Assembly (NCBI GenBank): GCA_021828805.1
Contig: JAJZCZ010000008.1
Coordinates: forward strand, 1 to 42,974
Direction of reading: 5' to 3'
Origin: Nitrospirota bacterium
GTDB taxonomy: Bacteria > Nitrospirota > Leptospirillia > Leptospirillales > Leptospirillaceae
DNA length: 42,974 bases
Shown: positions 24,713 to 33,150 of the stretch, one piece after another
How the letters are laid out: every line of letters begins with the position of its first letter
How positions within the stretch are numbered: the first letter of the stretch is position 1
Translations under genes and position numbers: made by a program
The notes under the pieces: generated by a model
Databases searched by the model: none
The model's input: only the letters and a program-made list of their open reading frames with translations
What the model was told of the DNA's origin: nothing

Positions 24713-25386
24713 TCAAAGGTGACGGATTCGCTCCGGATCTCGTGGCCGTCATCAATGCGCATCAGGATCGTGATGGAGTAAACAGGAGACCCTCCCAGCC
24801 AGAACGCCCGGGATGTTTCCTCTTTGGGGGCGATGGGCTCGAACATGAGATAGGCCGGAGGAAGCTTGAGCGGAACGAGATCGCCGTTCCCGATTTTATA
24901 TTTGGCCCCGAGCATCTGGAGCTTGACCGGGGTGGTGCCTTCGAGTGTGTATTTCATGTAGGCGACCGAAGGGGAAAGCAGCATGGACATGTTGAGCTGC
25001 CAGCCATTTCCCTGAATAACCCGAAAGGTTGTTCGCGTACTGATGCTTCGCTGCGAAACGATCTTGTGGGGTTGGCCCAGGGGACTGCTCTTGAGCCCGA
25101 TGATAGACCCGCCGATTCCTGCCACGAGAAGTAATCCGACAACAATATAGATTGCGATCGTGACGGGGCTGAATCCCTGCTCTTCCCGGGGGCGGGAGGG
25201 GCTGTATAGTTCTTCGAATTCCTTGTCGCCATTCTTGGGTGAGGATGCTTTTTTCGAGGGAGGGGTCGCGTTTTTCTCCCGGCTTCCCTGGCTGTTGACG
25301 CGGGAAGGGGTGTCTGCTGGAGGAGGCGTCGCTGCCGACTTCTCCCGATCCGAACCGTTTCCCGATGCCGATGTTGGCTCTGTCAT
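24709..25386 (-). CDS. Single-pass membrane protein of unknown function
   Basis: I do not recognise this 225-residue protein. The first 70 residues are low-complexity (serine, proline, lysine, glutamate) and likely disordered in the cytoplasm; one membrane segment spans about residues 74-97; the remaining 125 residues would be outside the membrane and look like a beta-rich domain with conserved-looking aromatic and proline positions. No enzyme motif is visible. The ATG at 25386 has GAGGA five bases upstream. It is transcribed away from pgl across a 217-base gap with its own candidate promoter, and converges on yggU with overlapping stops. Confidence 0.7.
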   Translation of the reverse strand: MTEPTSASGNGSDREKSAATPPPADTPSRVNSQGSREKNATPPSKKASSPKNGDKEFEELYSPSRPREEQGFSPVTIAIYIVVGLLLVAGIGGSIIGLKSSPLGQPHKIVSQRSISTRTTFRVIQGNGWQLNMSMLLSPSVAYMKYTLEGTTPVKLQMLGAKYKIGNGDLVPLKLPPAYLMFEPIAPKEETSRAFWLGGSPVYSITILMRIDDGHEIRSESVTFD

Positions 25387-25492
25387 TCAAATCCTCTGCT
25401 AAGGCCCCTCGCCTCTTACTTGTACCCATCGTGATTCAAGATGATACGGAATCGGCATTCAACCGGAGATGTCCGATCGCATGCATCTTTTC

Positions 25493-25522
25493 ATTCTACT
25501 AAAGACTTCGGGATCTGGGCAA
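25493..25522 (-). promoter_or_regulatory. Candidate promoter for the minus-strand membrane protein
   Basis: Read on the minus strand: TTGCCC (25517-25522), 18 bases, TAGAAT (25493-25498). The -10 matches five of six, the -35 four of six. It would leave a leader of about 100 bases before the ATG at 25386. Apart from this site the gap 25387-25603 shows only a stem-loop at its right edge. Confidence 0.4.
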
Positions 25523-25593
25523 GGAGAAACGTTCTGAGTCTTTGCGGGAGAAGCCTTTCCAATGACTCCAGCGGAGGCGGGAGGGGAGATCGG

Positions 25594-25615
25594 CCGACAG
25601 TCGTCATGCTGTCGG
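25594..25615 (-). repeat. Stem-loop across the pgl stop codon
   Basis: CCGACAG (25594-25600) and CTGTCGG (25609-25615) form a perfect 7-bp stem with an 8-base loop that contains the pgl stop. No T-run follows on the minus strand, so it is not a textbook terminator; it could protect the mRNA 3' end. Confidence 0.4.
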
Positions 25616-26380
25616 AGCAACGGAGCCATCCACAAGAAAGGTCGAGGGATGTCCCAAGGTGGTGGCCTCCCGCAGGACCCATTGGGAGGGGAGGTCCCCT
25701 TCGCCGGAGAGAATCTTTTCAAGAAGCTTCTTCTTGTCGGCTCCCGCGAGAAGAAAGAGTCGTTCACCGCCCCAGGCCAGCATCCGGTAGGTCAGCGTGA
25801 TCCGGGCAACCCGCTCCCCTGTTTGGGGAACGCCAACGACGAGGCGGTGGTGGTCATCCTCCGGGGATGTTCCGGGAAAGAGGCTCGCAGTGTGGCCATC
25901 GGGACCGATGCCCATCAGAAGCAGGTCAATGGCTGGAGGGTGGGGGATGGCCGGCCCCAGAATATCGGTGATGAGCCGTTCATAACGCAGGGCCTCCTCT
26001 TCCCCGGAAGGATTCTCTCCCTTCATGCGAAAGACTGTTCCTGCGGGAATCTTTCCCGGTGAGAACAGGGTCTCCTGTGCCAGGCGGTAATTGCTTTGTA
26101 AGTCCTCGGGGTTGACGCATCGTTCGTCTACAAAGAACCAGTGGATTTTCTGTTTTTTCCCGTCGGGCCAGCGGGAGAGCTCCCGCGCCATCTCGCGAAA
26201 GACGGGAGAGGGCGTCGACCCTCCGGAGAGCGCGATGGAAACATTTTTGTGAGCGGAGAGCCGGGTGTCGAGACGTCGCAGGATCTCTCCGGCGGCCCCT
26301 TTTGACCAGTCTTCCGGAGAGGGAAAGACACGGATTTTAACGGGGCTCCCCTCTTGAAAAAATGCGGATGAGGCGGTCAT
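25604..26380 (-). CDS. pgl: 6-phosphogluconolactonase
   Basis: A 258-residue DevB/Pgl-type lactonase that hydrolyses 6-phosphogluconolactone in the oxidative pentose phosphate pathway. Family motifs are SIALSGGSTP, HWFFVDERCV, NYRLAQETLF and LLLMGIGPDGHTASLFPG. The ATG has AAGGAG six bases upstream and overlaps the glk stop by four bases, so glk and pgl form one unit. A glucose-6-phosphate dehydrogenase, expected to supply its substrate, is not in this window. Confidence 0.94.
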   Translation of the reverse strand: MTASSAFFQEGSPVKIRVFPSPEDWSKGAAGEILRRLDTRLSAHKNVSIALSGGSTPSPVFREMARELSRWPDGKKQKIHWFFVDERCVNPEDLQSNYRLAQETLFSPGKIPAGTVFRMKGENPSGEEEALRYERLITDILGPAIPHPPAIDLLLMGIGPDGHTASLFPGTSPEDDHHRLVVGVPQTGERVARITLTYRMLAWGGERLFLLAGADKKKLLEKILSGEGDLPSQWVLREATTLGHPSTFLVDGSVAPTA

Positions 26381-27402
26381 ACAGAGCTCCTTTCAGAGTG
26401 CGCGTTGGACCGGGAAATCCTGCGCGCGATCTCGGCCGCCCCCTTGATGCCAATATCCGGATCGGACGAGATCTTGACGGGAATTTTTGAGAGAAGGTCA
26501 CGATAGCGCCCTTTGGCCGTAAAGGACTCCATGAAGGCTGCTTTGTCTAAAAATGGAAAGACCTTCTCGGGAATTCCTCCTGCGAGAATAACCCCGCCCG
26601 TGGAAAAGGTCTTCAGCGCCATATTCCCCGCTTCCGCGGCAAGGAGCTTCCAGAAGCTTTTCATGACAGACAGTGCGACGGGATTTCCCTTCTGGGCCTC
26701 CTTCGAGAGGGCCTCCGGGATCTTGTCGTCCGGGAGATCCTGCGGGAGAGGGGGGGGGTCTGCAGGCCGTGTCCGGATATGAAAGTGATAGAGAAGGGCG
26801 ATCCCCGGCCCCGAAAGGAGACGTTCGGGGCTGGCATGGCCAAACGTGTTCCAGAGCCATTCAAGGAGCGGAATCTCCTCCGGGCAGGTGGGAGCCCAGT
26901 CACTGTGTCCCCCTTCTGTCGGGAGGGGAACGGGGACGCCTTCGTGCATGCCGATGATCGCCTCCCCCAGTCCTGTTCCAGGGGCAATGATGACACGGGT
27001 TCCGTCGGGGACTTCGGAGCCGCTGTTAACCGTCCGCAAGGAGGAAGGAGGGGCCACCGTCGTTCCCCAGGCAATGGAGACGAGGTCATTGGCAAGAGCC
27101 ACGGCGGTCGGGGGAATGCCGAGAACCCGGGCGAGAGTTGCGGATTCGATTGTCCAGGGAAGGTTCGTCGTCTGGCATCGTCCTGCGATAACCGGTCCGG
27201 CGACGCCAAAGGCCGCCCCGTCGACAGAGGTGTCCGGGAGAAGGGGGCGCGTCTCGTCCAGAAAGCGGGAAAGGACAGACTCAAGAGAGGGATAGTCCCT
27301 TGAGGGATAGGAGCGGAGAAGCCGGGGGGGGGCGGACCGGGTGTCCGGGTCAAACAGTCCGAGAAGAGTTTTCGTTCCTCCAATGTCTCCAGCCAGGATC
27401 AC
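26377..27402 (-). CDS. glk: Glucokinase
   Basis: A 341-residue ROK-unrelated, Glk-type glucokinase that phosphorylates glucose with ATP. The ATP loop is LAGDIGGTKT at the N-terminus; LANDLVSIAWG, APGTGLGEA and EGGHSDWAP (glucose site region) follow, and the C-terminal GVILAGGIPEK is the usual adenosine-side motif. I chose GTG 27402: GAGGAGG lies five bases upstream and the protein then opens MILAGDIGG as the family usually does. ATG 27420 would place that site inside the coding region. In a presumed autotroph the enzyme probably serves glycogen or trehalose turnover; that is inference. Confidence 0.92.
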   Translation of the reverse strand: MILAGDIGGTKTLLGLFDPDTRSAPPRLLRSYPSRDYPSLESVLSRFLDETRPLLPDTSVDGAAFGVAGPVIAGRCQTTNLPWTIESATLARVLGIPPTAVALANDLVSIAWGTTVAPPSSLRTVNSGSEVPDGTRVIIAPGTGLGEAIIGMHEGVPVPLPTEGGHSDWAPTCPEEIPLLEWLWNTFGHASPERLLSGPGIALLYHFHIRTRPADPPPLPQDLPDDKIPEALSKEAQKGNPVALSVMKSFWKLLAAEAGNMALKTFSTGGVILAGGIPEKVFPFLDKAAFMESFTAKGRYRDLLSKIPVKISSDPDIGIKGAAEIARRISRSNAHSERSSV

Positions 27403-27474
27403 GAGTTCCTCCTCTCTCATAGATCAGTATTATTGCTTGGTAACGATTTGTCTCTCAGAGATCCTCGGGGTTCC

Positions 27475-27504
27475 TTGACAGAAAAGCACGCCTCTCCGTA
27501 TGAT
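27475..27504 (+). promoter_or_regulatory. Sigma70 promoter of the hpnH-like gene
   Basis: TTGACA (27475-27480), 18 bases, TATGAT (27499-27504): perfect -35 and five of six at -10. It gives a leader of about 100 bases before ATG 27611. The leader is clearly more AT-rich than the neighbouring DNA and holds a second, weaker -10-like TATATT at 27562-27567. The rest of the 208-base gap to glk shows nothing else I can name. Confidence 0.65.
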
Positions 27505-27610
27505 CTTAGATTGTCCCTGTAGTTTTGTCATCCTTAAAAATTGTTGTTTCTATTCTTTGGATATATTTTCGGGTGGCGGCCCACAATCCGCACAAGAAAG
27601 GACGTTCTCA

Positions 27611-28627
27611 ATGTCCATCCCCGTCCAGCAGGCCTTGAAGGTCGGATCCTACGTCATGAAGAAAAAATGGTCGGGGGATAAGCGCTATCCCCTGGTTCTT
27701 ATGCTCGAGCCGCTCTTCCGCTGCAACCTTGAGTGTGCGGGTTGCGGCAAGATCCAGTACCCCGAGGAGATCCTGAAAAAGCGGCTCTCACCGGAGCAGT
27801 GTATTCAGGCGGCTGAGGAGTGTGGCGCCCCCGTCGTCACGATTGCCGGAGGAGAGCCCCTGATCCACCCCGAAATCGGGGAGATCATCTCTGCCATGAT
27901 CGCCCGCAAGAAGTTCGTGTATCTCTGTACGAACGGTATTCTTCTTGAGCGGGGCCTCGAAAACATCGCTCCCTCCCCCTACCTGACATTCAGCGTTCAT
28001 CTCGACGGTCTCCGGGAGACCCACGACCGGCTGGTCTGTCGCGAAGGCGTCTTCGACATTGCGGTCCGCGCGATCAAGACAGCTCTTGCCAAAGGGTTTC
28101 GTGTGACGACCAATACCACGGTCTTTGAAGGTGAGGATCCGGAAGAGATTCGACGATTCTTTGACTTTGTTCGCGACCTTGGTGTGAAGGGTATGATGAT
28201 TTCCCCCGGATATCCGTATGCCTGGGCGCCGGATCAGGATCACTTCCTGCGCCGGGAGCGAACCAAGGATCTCTTCCGGGCGATTCTTGCTGATCGGGCC
28301 GGAAAGGGATGGAACTTTAACCACAGCCCCTTCTACCTTGACTTTCTTGAAGGGGAAAAAGATTACGACTGCACGCCCTGGGGGAGTCCAAACTACTCTG
28401 TTCTTGGCTGGCAGCGCCCCTGCTATCTTCAGAACGAAGGTTACGCCGCCACCTATCGCGAGCTGATGGACGAGACGGACTGGAGTCAGTATGGTCCCAA
28501 CTCAGGAAACTCCAAGTGCCGTGACTGTATGGTCCACTCCGGCTTTGAGCCATCGGCTGTCGGAGATGCCACGTCATCGCTCAAAAACACCTTCCGCTCG
28601 ATTTCGAGTCTGCTTCCGGCAGGCTGA
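27611..28627 (+). CDS. hpnH: Adenosyl-hopene transferase HpnH (radical SAM)
   Basis: A 338-residue radical SAM enzyme. The cluster motif CNLECAGC has cysteines at 38, 42 and 45, and the MoaA/SPASM-like layout [12 protein letters not shown] and [10 protein letters not shown] is that of HpnH, which adds the 5'-deoxyadenosyl group to diploptene in hopanoid synthesis. The opening [19 protein letters not shown] and the late [19 protein letters not shown] fit the same family. ATG 27611 is chosen with AAGGA nine bases upstream; codons further upstream are inside the promoter. No other hopanoid gene is adjacent, so the rest of the pathway must lie elsewhere. Other DUF3463-type SAM proteins are a less likely alternative. 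Confidence 0.88.
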   Translation: MSIPVQQALKVGSYVMKKKWSGDKRYPLVLMLEPLFRCNLECAGCGKIQYPEEILKKRLSPEQCIQAAEECGAPVVTIAGGEPLIHPEIGEIISAMIARKKFVYLCTNGILLERGLENIAPSPYLTFSVHLDGLRETHDRLVCREGVFDIAVRAIKTALAKGFRVTTNTTVFEGEDPEEIRRFFDFVRDLGVKGMMISPGYPYAWAPDQDHFLRRERTKDLFRAILADRAGKGWNFNHSPFYLDFLEGEKDYDCTPWGSPNYSVLGWQRPCYLQNEGYAATYRELMDETDWSQYGPNSGNSKCRDCMVHSGFEPSAVGDATSSLKNTFRSISSLLPAG

Positions 28628-28644
28628 CGGGAGAAGGGCTGCCT

Positions 28645-29319
28645 GTGGCCACCTACGTGGTGGGAGATCTTCATGGGCAGCTCCCCCTTTTTGAAAATCT
28701 CCTGACGAAAATCAACTTTTCCTTCCAGGATGACCGTCTGATTGCCGCAGGCGATGTGATCGATCGGGGAGCCCATGTGGGAGAACTTCTCGAACGGCTT
28801 TACGACGGATCTCGGGACGGATGGTTTCTTCCCGTGGCGGGAAATCATGAAGAGGCCTTTCTCCGGCTTCGGGACGGAGAGAGTCTTCCCTTTTACCAGG
28901 ACCCTGAATTCGGGGGAGCAAGGACGCTAGAGTCCTTGAGCCGTCTTGGCCATACCCGGAGCCGCAGGCTGGAGTCATGGCTCAGGACCTGGCCATTTGT
29001 CTGGTCCGACTCCCGTCACATTGTTGTCCATGGCGGACTCCCTGCCGTTCCCGGATCGAATCTCGGGGACCCTGATCTTTGTGCGACACGAATCTCCCCC
29101 TCCGGCAATTTTCATGAGTGCGTTGACCTGCGTCCGCCCAACGTCCTTCCTTCATGGGACGGTCGCCTTGTTGTTTCGGGGCATACCATTGTCCGCAAGG
29201 CAAAGCATCTTTGCGACGGCGTCATCATGGTGGATACGGGAGCCTACAGGACGGGACGCCTGTCTGCTTATTGCCTTGAGAACGAAACATTCCATTCGGT
29301 GGTGGGAATCCCCTGCTAG
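28645..29319 (+). CDS. PPP-family metallophosphatase (PrpA/ApaH-like)
   Basis: A 224-residue calcineurin-like phosphatase of the PPP family. Metal-site motifs are all present: GDLHG (7-11), GDVIDRG (36-42), GNHE (66-69), a later VVHGGLP and SGHT. Such bacterial enzymes are protein serine/threonine phosphatases or Ap4A hydrolases; the sequence alone does not say which, but the length is nearer to PrpA/PrpB than to ApaH. The GTG at 28645 has GGGAGAAGGG seven bases upstream. It starts 17 bases after hpnH and is probably co-transcribed with it. Confidence 0.88.
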   Translation: MATYVVGDLHGQLPLFENLLTKINFSFQDDRLIAAGDVIDRGAHVGELLERLYDGSRDGWFLPVAGNHEEAFLRLRDGESLPFYQDPEFGGARTLESLSRLGHTRSRRLESWLRTWPFVWSDSRHIVVHGGLPAVPGSNLGDPDLCATRISPSGNFHECVDLRPPNVLPSWDGRLVVSGHTIVRKAKHLCDGVIMVDTGAYRTGRLSAYCLENETFHSVVGIPC

Positions 29320-29353
29320 AGGATCATGAGGCGGGTTTTTCCTGGCTCTTTCG

Positions 29354-30745
29354 TCAGGACGGAGGCGTCAGAAGGATAGTGTCGGCAGCCCGGATGCCGG
29401 AGGAAAAGGTCTGCGAAACGGAGACCCCTCCCATATAAGCTCCCGCCAGGTGAAGCCCGGGAGGGAGAGAGGACTCGATCGCCCGGATTCTTGCACCGTG
29501 TCCCGGGATGGATTGGGGAATTGCGGCCCCCCAGCGCTGTATCCGAACGTAGGAGGGGGCCCCGGTGGCTCCCAGCATTGACTTCACTTCTCCAGTAACG
29601 ATGGGGAGAAGGTCTTCGTCAAACGCTTGGGCAAGTTTCGGCTGGACCATCCCTCCGGCGAATACCGTGAGGAGAACGTGCCCTTCGGGAGATCGCCCGG
29701 GAAAAAGGGACGAGGAAAAGAGGGCTCCCAGGATCTTCCGGCGCTCCTTAGACGGAACCAGCAGTCCAAACCCGTCGAGAGGGTGGGCAATGCGCTCCCG
29801 GGGATATCCGAGGTAGACCACGGCAATGGGCGCGTAAGGAATTTTCTCAAGGAGAGGCGCGGCCCCCGGGGCGAGTTGTGCGATGAGTGGCGCTGTCTGG
29901 ATGGCTGGCAGGGCCAGGACGAGGTGCTTCGACCGGATGTAGTACGTCTCTTCTTCGAAAAGAAGAGCCGTCCGGAAGCCATTCTCTGACCGGGAACACG
30001 CAATGACCTCGGCGTTGGTTCCGGCATCTTCGCCGAGCAGGCCGGCGAGGTACTGGGGAAGGGCGCCCATACCGCTTGAAAAGGAGAGGATCTCCCTGGA
30101 AAAAGGGGGAGCCGCTCCTTTTTTCTGTCTGGCCAGGGCCAGTCCGCCCTTGATAAGCGATCCATAGGTCTTCTCCATCGCGACAAGCCGGGGAAAGGTG
30201 TCGGCCATCGAGAGAAGATGGGGGTCGGAGGCGTACACCCCTTTGACAAAGGGATCGATCAGCGATTCGAGAAACTCTTCGCCGAGGCGCCGTCGAACAA
30301 AATCGGCGATGGTTTCGTCCTCAGAAGAGAGGCCTTCGGTTCCGGTAGCGGGAGGAATGAAGGGCTCCTTGAGAAGACGCATCTTTCCGGACAGGGAAAG
30401 CACCGGCGTAAAAATCCCTTCCGACAGGCTCATGGGAAGCGCGACGGGCTGGCCATTTTTTAAGATAAATCTTTTTTTCCCGGTCCTGCCTGCGGTCTGG
30501 ATCTTTTCCGCAAGGTTTGCGAAGGAGAGGTACTCCAGTAGAGGATCTTCAGGCCGGGCAAGGAGGCTGTTCGGTCCGGTTTCAATCTGGTAGCCGCTGT
30601 CGGAAAGGGTTCGAATCACCCCCCCCAGATGGTCATTTTGCTCGACGAGCCTGAAGGTGCGCCCATTTCGCTTGAGGTGTGCAGCGCATGCGAGACCGGA
30701 AAGGCCTCCTCCGACGATCAGTGTTTCGACATCTTCTGTTGGCAA
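29354..30745 (-). CDS. hemY: Protoporphyrinogen oxidase (HemY type)
   Basis: A 463-residue FAD amine-oxidase-fold enzyme that oxidises (copro)protoporphyrinogen in haem synthesis. The dinucleotide loop LIVGGGLSGLACAAHL is near residues 8-23; LVEQNDHLGGVIRT, IETGPNSLLA, DPFVKGVYASDP and the C-terminal HLAGAYMGGVSVSQTFSSG follow. I chose TTG 30745, seven bases after GGGAG; the frame stays open for 94 more codons upstream, but those residues run through the promoter and resemble nothing. It is a single-gene unit with a candidate promoter just upstream. Confidence 0.92.
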   Translation of the reverse strand: MPTEDVETLIVGGGLSGLACAAHLKRNGRTFRLVEQNDHLGGVIRTLSDSGYQIETGPNSLLARPEDPLLEYLSFANLAEKIQTAGRTGKKRFILKNGQPVALPMSLSEGIFTPVLSLSGKMRLLKEPFIPPATGTEGLSSEDETIADFVRRRLGEEFLESLIDPFVKGVYASDPHLLSMADTFPRLVAMEKTYGSLIKGGLALARQKKGAAPPFSREILSFSSGMGALPQYLAGLLGEDAGTNAEVIACSRSENGFRTALLFEEETYYIRSKHLVLALPAIQTAPLIAQLAPGAAPLLEKIPYAPIAVVYLGYPRERIAHPLDGFGLLVPSKERRKILGALFSSSLFPGRSPEGHVLLTVFAGGMVQPKLAQAFDEDLLPIVTGEVKSMLGATGAPSYVRIQRWGAAIPQSIPGHGARIRAIESSLPPGLHLAGAYMGGVSVSQTFSSGIRAADTILLTPPS

Positions 30746-30806
30746 GGCGAGTCTCCCTGAAAAATCAGTGATGCCGAAGCGAAGGCAGGGCGGCGTCCCC
30801 GAAAAC

Positions 30807-30834
30807 TTTATACGGTTTTTTTGGGAAAGGTCAA
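30807..30834 (-). promoter_or_regulatory. Sigma70 promoter of hemY
   Basis: Read on the minus strand: TTGACC (30829-30834), 16 bases, TATAAA (30807-30812), five of six matches each. It leaves a leader of about 55 bases before TTG 30745, and it supports that start over the longer frame. Confidence 0.65.
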
Positions 30835-30863
30835 TATCAGCGAATTTTTGCCAACGGGATGAT

Positions 30864-30891
30864 TTTTCATCGCTACTGTTTCTGATAGAAT
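30864..30891 (+). promoter_or_regulatory. Candidate extended -10 promoter for tig
   Basis: TTTTCA (30864-30869), 16 bases, TAGAAT (30886-30891) with TG one base upstream (30883-30884). The -10 matches five of six, the -35 four of six. Transcription from here would give a leader of about 125 bases, which is the structured region listed next. Confidence 0.5.
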
Positions 30892-30899
30892 AAAGAAAT

Positions 30900-30991
30900 G
30901 ATCTTTTAAGGAGATCCTGAAGCCGGGCTGTCGGCAGCTCTTGCCTGTGAGCCGCCGACGCCTCACGCTGGCGGGTAGGCCCGTGTTGCGT
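30900..30991 (+). promoter_or_regulatory. Structured 5' leader of tig (three hairpins)
   Basis: Three successive stems can be drawn. GATCT/AGATC (30900-30904 with 30912-30916). A larger one has GTCGGC (30930-30935) with GCCGAC (30954-30959), continued inside by GCTC/GAGC (30937-30940 with 30949-30952) and outside by GGC/GCC with one bulge. The third pairs CGGG/CCCG around TAGG (30972-30983), framed by ACGC/GCGT (30965-30991). I match it to no known riboswitch class. It could be a regulatory leader or a small RNA. Confidence 0.45.
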
Positions 30992-31025
30992 TATTCCCAC
31001 AATATGCCAGGAAGGAAGAGTGTCC

Positions 31026-32444
31026 ATGAGTTTAAAGATTGAGCCGGGCGATGGAGCAAAGAGAACGTTTCAGCGGGGATATTCCCCCGAGGAGGTCCGG
31101 ACCCGGGTCGACAGGACAATCCAGGAGTTTCTGAAGGATGTGAAGGTGCCCGGCTATCGGCCTGGCCGCGTTCCCGCTTCTTATGTCAGAAGCCGCCCCT
31201 CCTATCTGACGTCCGTTCATGAGGAAGTCACGAGAAAAATTCACTCGGAGGTTGTTGGCGACTTGATCAAGGGGGCCGGTGAAACCGTTGTCTTCCTCGA
31301 TCCTGCAGACTTTTCCGTGACGGAAGAAAATGAAAAATCGGGGCTGACGGTGACCGGGATCCTTGAGGTCTTCGCCCTTCCTGAAAACTTTGTTTACGAG
31401 AAGATCGACCTGTCACCGGAGAGCACGCCTTCAGTGAGCAAAGATGAGGTTGAGAATGCGATTACGCTTCTCGCAAAGCAGGGGGCGACCCAGTTTGTGA
31501 AGGATTTGCCGGCCGATACCGCGGCCGAAGAGGGGGATCTGGTCGACTTCACCTTCGCCTTCGTGGACGCTTCGACCGGTCTCTCCCGGGATGGCCGTCA
31601 GACCGTGTCAGTGGGGGACCCCAGAGTTCCTGAAACTCTGACCCGGGCCCTGATCGGGAAGAAGTCCGGTGAGAGCTTTACCGGAAAAATCCCCTTCAAT
31701 ATTCCCGGGGAGAAAAAGGGAGAGCGCAGCCGGAACGAAACCTATGAAGCCACGATCGGGATCCTTTCGGTTCGCCGGTTGAGCCCTCTTACCCGTGAAG
31801 AGCTGTTTAAGTCGCTGCTTGGCGAAAGAGAGCCTGCCGATGGCGAAACGCTTGAAAGTATTGTTGAGACCCGTGTCCTTGAGCAGAAGCTCACCGAGAC
31901 CCTCAACCGAAAGATGGAAGAGCTGGTCGTTGAGGTTCTTTCCCGTAACCCCATTCCTGTTCCCGAAGGCCGCATCGACCTGGAGGTCTCCCGGATGAAG
32001 CAGTCAGGGATGTCGGAGACGGAAATCGACAGGGAAAGGGTCAAGAAAGATACTCTCTGGTGGTTCATTCTCGACGAGCTTGCCTCAAAGATTCCTGTAG
32101 TCCCGAGCGTTCAGAGAGTCGAGCAGGAATTTTATGCTCTGATTCAGAGAGCCGGAAGCCCTGGAAAAAATGAAGAGCGCCGCAATGAGTATGTCGAGCA
32201 GTCAATCATGTCGGCGCGAAGACGCCTGACGGAAGAGTATCTCCTGCGCCATGCCGCCTTTTCGGGGTGGGATGACTTCTTCTCTGCGGGCGGCCTTCTT
32301 GAAAAGATGAAGTGGGGAAGTTTTGGTGTCCTTCCTGCGCCCTCGGAGCAGATCGGGCAGCCTCACAACCATGATCACGACCATGACCACGATCATGATC
32401 ATGGCCATGATCACAACCACGACCACGCAGGTCACCGTCACTAG
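31026..32444 (+). CDS. tig: Trigger factor with histidine-rich tail
   Basis: A 472-residue ribosome-associated chaperone. The N-terminal ribosome-binding domain ends in the usual [10 protein letters not shown]-like segment (about 40-50); a central FKBP-type prolyl isomerase domain (about 150-240) and a helical C-terminal chaperone domain follow. The last 26 residues (447-472) are exceptional: 13 histidines alternating with aspartate, asparagine and glycine. Such tails bind Ni, Zn, Cu or Co in SlyD and HypB, but trigger factors normally lack them. ATG 31026 has AAGGAAGAG five bases upstream. clpP and clpX follow, the classic tig-clpP-clpX order. Confidence 0.94.
   Translation: MSLKIEPGDGAKRTFQRGYSPEEVRTRVDRTIQEFLKDVKVPGYRPGRVPASYVRSRPSYLTSVHEEVTRKIHSEVVGDLIKGAGETVVFLDPADFSVTEENEKSGLTVTGILEVFALPENFVYEKIDLSPESTPSVSKDEVENAITLLAKQGATQFVKDLPADTAAEEGDLVDFTFAFVDASTGLSRDGRQTVSVGDPRVPETLTRALIGKKSGESFTGKIPFNIPGEKKGERSRNETYEATIGILSVRRLSPLTREELFKSLLGEREPADGETLESIVETRVLEQKLTETLNRKMEELVVEVLSRNPIPVPEGRIDLEVSRMKQSGMSETEIDRERVKKDTLWWFILDELASKIPVVPSVQRVEQEFYALIQRAGSPGKNEERRNEYVEQSIMSARRRLTEEYLLRHAAFSGWDDFFSAGGLLEKMKWGSFGVLPAPSEQIGQPHNHDHDHDHDHDHGHDHNHDHAGHRH
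32364..32441 (+). repeat. DNA encoding the His/Asp repeat of trigger factor
   Basis: Twenty-six codons with a near 6-bp period (CAY GAY). Both synonymous codons for His and Asp are mixed, so the peptide pattern is kept while the DNA repeat is imperfect, which suggests selection at the protein level. Confidence 0.85.
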
Positions 32445-32456
32445 GATCACTCTTTC

Positions 32457-32480
32457 AGGAGGGGCCTGAAGGCCCCTCCT
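32457..32480 (+). repeat. Hairpin between tig and clpP
   Basis: AGGAGGGGCC (32457-32466) and GGCCCCTCCT (32471-32480) form a perfect 10-bp stem around TGAA, 12 bases after the tig stop. No T-run follows, so it may be a leaky terminator, a processing site or a 3' stabiliser that sets the tig:clpP ratio. Confidence 0.6.
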
Positions 32481-32506
32481 TCACTATATTCCGGGAGATT
32501 TTGCCG

Positions 32507-33112
32507 ATGCTTATACCGATGGTTGTGGAGCAGACAAGCAGGGGAGAACGGGCCTACGATATCTATTCGCGCCTTCTCCGTGACAGGATCATCATCCTCG
32601 GGACTCCGATCGATGATACAGTGGCGAATCTTGTCATTGCCCAGATGCTTTTCCTGGAGTCTGAAGATTCCTCCAAAGATATCAATCTCTATATCAACTC
32701 GCCGGGAGGAATTGTGACCGCGGGGCTGGCAATCTACGATACGATCAAGTTCATCAAGCCTGATGTGTCCACCATTTGTATCGGACAGGCTGCGAGCATG
32801 GGAGCTTTTCTTCTTTCGGCAGGGGCCAAGGGAAAACGCTATGCCCTTCCAAATGCCCGGATCATGATTCACCAGCCCATGGGCGGTTTTCAGGGGCAGG
32901 CCACCGACATTGAAATTCATGCACGTGAGATCTTAAAGCTTAAAGCCGACCTCAACCGTATGATGGCGGATCATTGTGGACAACCGATTGAGAAGATTTC
33001 CCAGGATACGGACCGGGACTATTTCATGTCGGCGCAAGAATCCAAGGATTACGGCTTGATCGACTCAGTGATCACCTCGCACAGGATTGATACCGACAAG
33101 ACAACAAAGTAA
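32507..33112 (+). CDS. clpP: ATP-dependent Clp protease proteolytic subunit
   Basis: A 201-residue serine protease that forms the tetradecameric chamber fed by ClpX. The catalytic serine is in GQAASMGAF, the histidine in [11 protein letters not shown] and the aspartate near DTDRDYFMS. It opens [24 protein letters not shown], the usual processed N-terminus. ATG 32507 is nine bases after GGGAG; TTG 32501 is in frame but too close. clpX follows after 38 bases. Confidence 0.97.
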   Translation: MLIPMVVEQTSRGERAYDIYSRLLRDRIIILGTPIDDTVANLVIAQMLFLESEDSSKDINLYINSPGGIVTAGLAIYDTIKFIKPDVSTICIGQAASMGAFLLSAGAKGKRYALPNARIMIHQPMGGFQGQATDIEIHAREILKLKADLNRMMADHCGQPIEKISQDTDRDYFMSAQESKDYGLIDSVITSHRIDTDKTTK

Positions 33113-33150
33113 GGCTTGTAACGTGAGAGCCAATGTAAGAGAGGGGAGTC

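Noticed and set aside
31000-31020. AGGAAGGAAGAG resembling the SRP RNA apical loop
   Set aside because: The flanking helix and the AGCAG arm of SRP RNA are missing; it is the tig ribosome-binding region.
30746-31027. A 94-codon N-terminal extension of hemY
   Set aside because: It would run through the hemY promoter and the tig leader, and the family starts at the FAD loop near TTG 30745.
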